NCBI GenBank assembly: GCA_028023455.1
Contig: JAQFVV010006309.1
Coordinates: 3,883,482-3,947,481, forward strand
Length of the DNA stretch: 64,000 bases
Reading direction: 5' to 3'
DNA from: Epiperipatus broadwayi
Lineage: Eukaryota > Onychophora > Udeonychophora > Euonychophora > Peripatidae
Shown here: positions 62,680-64,000 of the stretch, one piece after another
Numbering within the stretch: the first letter of the stretch is position 1
Layout of the letters: each line of letters begins with the position of its first letter
Notes under the pieces: generated by a model
What the model was told of the DNA's origin: nothing
Databases searched by the model: none
Seen by the model: only the letters and a program-made list of their open reading frames with translations
Position numbers and translations under genes: made by a program

Positions 62680-62747
62680 CACAGTGCTGAAGAGTTGTGG
62701 GCATGGGTGCAGAAAGACTGTCCCTGGAATTCGGTTACACATAATGT
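62680..62747 (-). CDS. ABCG-family transporter, penultimate coding exon
   Basis: Seen: on the minus strand a pyrimidine-rich acceptor (TTGTTTTTACAG) opens a 68-base exon closed by a GTATGT donor. The frame starting at the first base is open, contains TEFQGQSFC and the glycosylation sequon NSS, and ends after two bases (TG) of a codon. Known family: vertebrate ABCG2 has NEFLGQNFC followed by an N-glycosylation site in the last large extracellular loop, just before a conserved Cys and TGE. Inference: this exon encodes that loop of an ABCG half-transporter, an ATP-driven membrane exporter working as a dimer. The phase matches the exon at 19583-19727. The loop is shorter than human: 9 rather than 15 residues between FC and the next conserved Cys. 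No upstream ABCG exon was found between here and 64000. Which ABCG subfamily this is remains open. Confidence 0.72.
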
Positions 62748-63011
62748 CTGTAAAAACAACAAATCGTTAGTATATAGTAAATAGAATAATGATAAATTGA
62801 ATTTTGTCAGCATAAATATATTTTCATAACTATAATATAAATCAAGATTTTTTTTCCTCATATTCAAAATAAATAGTTTTTGTTTGTTTTATAATACATT
62901 TTAATTTTTATGCCAAAATTATTTTAGTTATACCCCATTCTTTTTTTTCCATACCTATACATATACGATAAAAAGGTGTTTTTTTGTTTTTTTTTACTGA
63001 TACCACTAGTA

Positions 63012-63061
63012 CTAAATATTCAAAACAACTTTGCGTCTAAGACTGTCTCTTATAGCCGACA
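63012..63061 (-). CDS. Possible terminal exon, unknown
   Basis: A strong minus-strand acceptor (GCCTTTCTTTTACAG) is followed by an open frame SAIRDSLRRKVVLNI and TAG. It lies 265 bases upstream of the ABCG exon on the same strand. The peptide is not ABCG-like at the position expected (a WL..Y....RYG segment), so it is not the preceding ABCG exon. It may be an alternative end or a chance acceptor. Confidence 0.2.
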
Positions 63062-64000
63062 CTGTAAAAGAAAGGCAAAATCCTCCTCGTATAAATATTT
63101 CAACTATCCGAAGTGTCACATTGTCAATTGAGTTAGGAAGATGAATGTGCCTCTACCCTAACAATGCTGTCTATTCTAAGAGTGCAAAAAATATAAAAAC
63201 TATTCATTTTAGATAGGTAGATCACAGTTGTTATTTTTAGCAATAAAAAAAAGGATGTAAGAAGGACAATCACAACCCTCTTGATATTTAAAATATTCAT
63301 ACGTAGAAGAAATAAAACTTCTTAGCGCTAAAATAAGTGATAAAAATAGGATTTTTTATTACTAATCTTACTAGGGCTATTTGTAAGGAATATGTAATTA
63401 TCTTCCTACTCTAATTAACAATGCGGAGAGAGAGAAGGGGAGAGAGATAGCTGGCCTGCTGAAACTCATATTATGAAAATGTCATTTTTATGCAGTATAA
63501 CATCTTAGTGTGTTTAATACCTATTGTCCTCCAGAGTATACTATATACTGTATAACATTGCTATTGGTGTATTTAGTATATTCGTCTTTCTATATCAAGT
63601 TAAAAAATTGGATTTGAGCATATAGTATGAGCTCCAAAAGATACATCTTAATACAAACTACATAAAATTCTTAGTTTTAATGAGATAGATAAAAAATATA
63701 TTTTTATTATTCATGTCATAGTACAAAAAAATTATTTACTATGAAGGAAAAAAGACTATTTTAACTTACAATGCTTGTATTATTTTTTTTATCTAAAAAT
63801 TATCAAAACATAGTCTATGAGAATAAAAGCTTATATACCAACAAAAAAAGCATTATTTAGGTCTACTACTCTTAGGGATTTAAAGCAATAATAGAGTGTC
63901 AGATTCTTGAGTTACAGATCGATGGATTGCAACTCCAATTTATCATTTCTGATGGCCACTCTATTCATGTGTGTGTGTGTTGTTACATAGTGAGAATTTT
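63062..64000. other. Spacer upstream of the ABCG exon
   Basis: Searched on the minus strand for the preceding ABCG segment (a WL..Y....RYG-type stretch) and not found. A purine run lies at 63426-63449 and a (GT)n run at 63970-63981. Confidence 0.5.

Overview
This is AT-rich (roughly 70-75% by eye) eukaryotic DNA with no dense gene track, and I read it as part of an invertebrate animal genome. The evidence is spliced exons with GT/AG boundaries, long introns, a Penelope-like element with a GIY-YIG domain, RTE-type LINEs, a hAT transposon, tRNA-derived SINE-like repeats and long (AAT)n and (TA)n tracts. I cannot name the species or phylum. There are no operons, ribosome binding sites, CRISPR arrays or bacterial genes.

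The only gene I can identify is on the minus strand: the 3' end of an ABCG-family half-transporter. Its penultimate exon lies at 62680-62747 and its last exon at 19583-19727. The two fit together in phase across an intron of about 43 kb, and the junction (TG|T) makes a cysteine codon at the position of the conserved Cys of the ABCG2-type extracellular loop. On this reading most of the window (19728-62679) is one intron filled with mobile elements. Upstream ABCG exons lie beyond the right edge.

Layout. 1-5.4 kb: AT-rich spacer with three foldback repeats. 5.4-8.3 kb: repeat-poor stretch with a possible small first exon (5396), a short tandem repeat (6080) and a pair of hairpins with identical 13-nt loops and different but complementary stems (6631-6776 and 6691-6731). 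8.3-18.2 kb: foldback repeats, mostly one family (here family A), plus a tRNA-like repeat (family S2). 18.2-19.6 kb: ABCG 3' flank. 19.6-22.1 kb: ABCG last exon, then a large nested palindrome and a SINE (S1). 22-27 kb: degenerate A and S2 copies and one GC-richer exon-like island. 27.3-29.2 kb: decayed RTE LINE. 30-31.3 kb: two palindromes. 31.9-34.6 kb: two Penelope-like elements head to head. 35-38.1 kb: RTE 3' fragments. 39-41.1 kb: microsatellites and foldbacks. 42.9-46.2 kb: two more decayed LINE fragments. 46.4-49.1 kb: foldback, old repeat, second S1 copy. 49.6-49.9 kb: about 112 uninterrupted AAT units. 51.5 kb: tRNA-like retrosequence. 54.8-55.8 kb: TATA box and a small exon-like ORF. 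58-59.5 kb: three foldbacks and a tRNA-Gly(UCC)-like sequence. 60.0-62.3 kb: hAT transposon with a broken transposase. 62.7-64 kb: ABCG exon and spacer.

The general theme is inverted duplication. About twenty independent palindromes occur, and they involve unrelated element types (Penelope retroelement, tRNA-like SINE, short non-coding foldbacks). None of the transposase or reverse transcriptase genes is intact.
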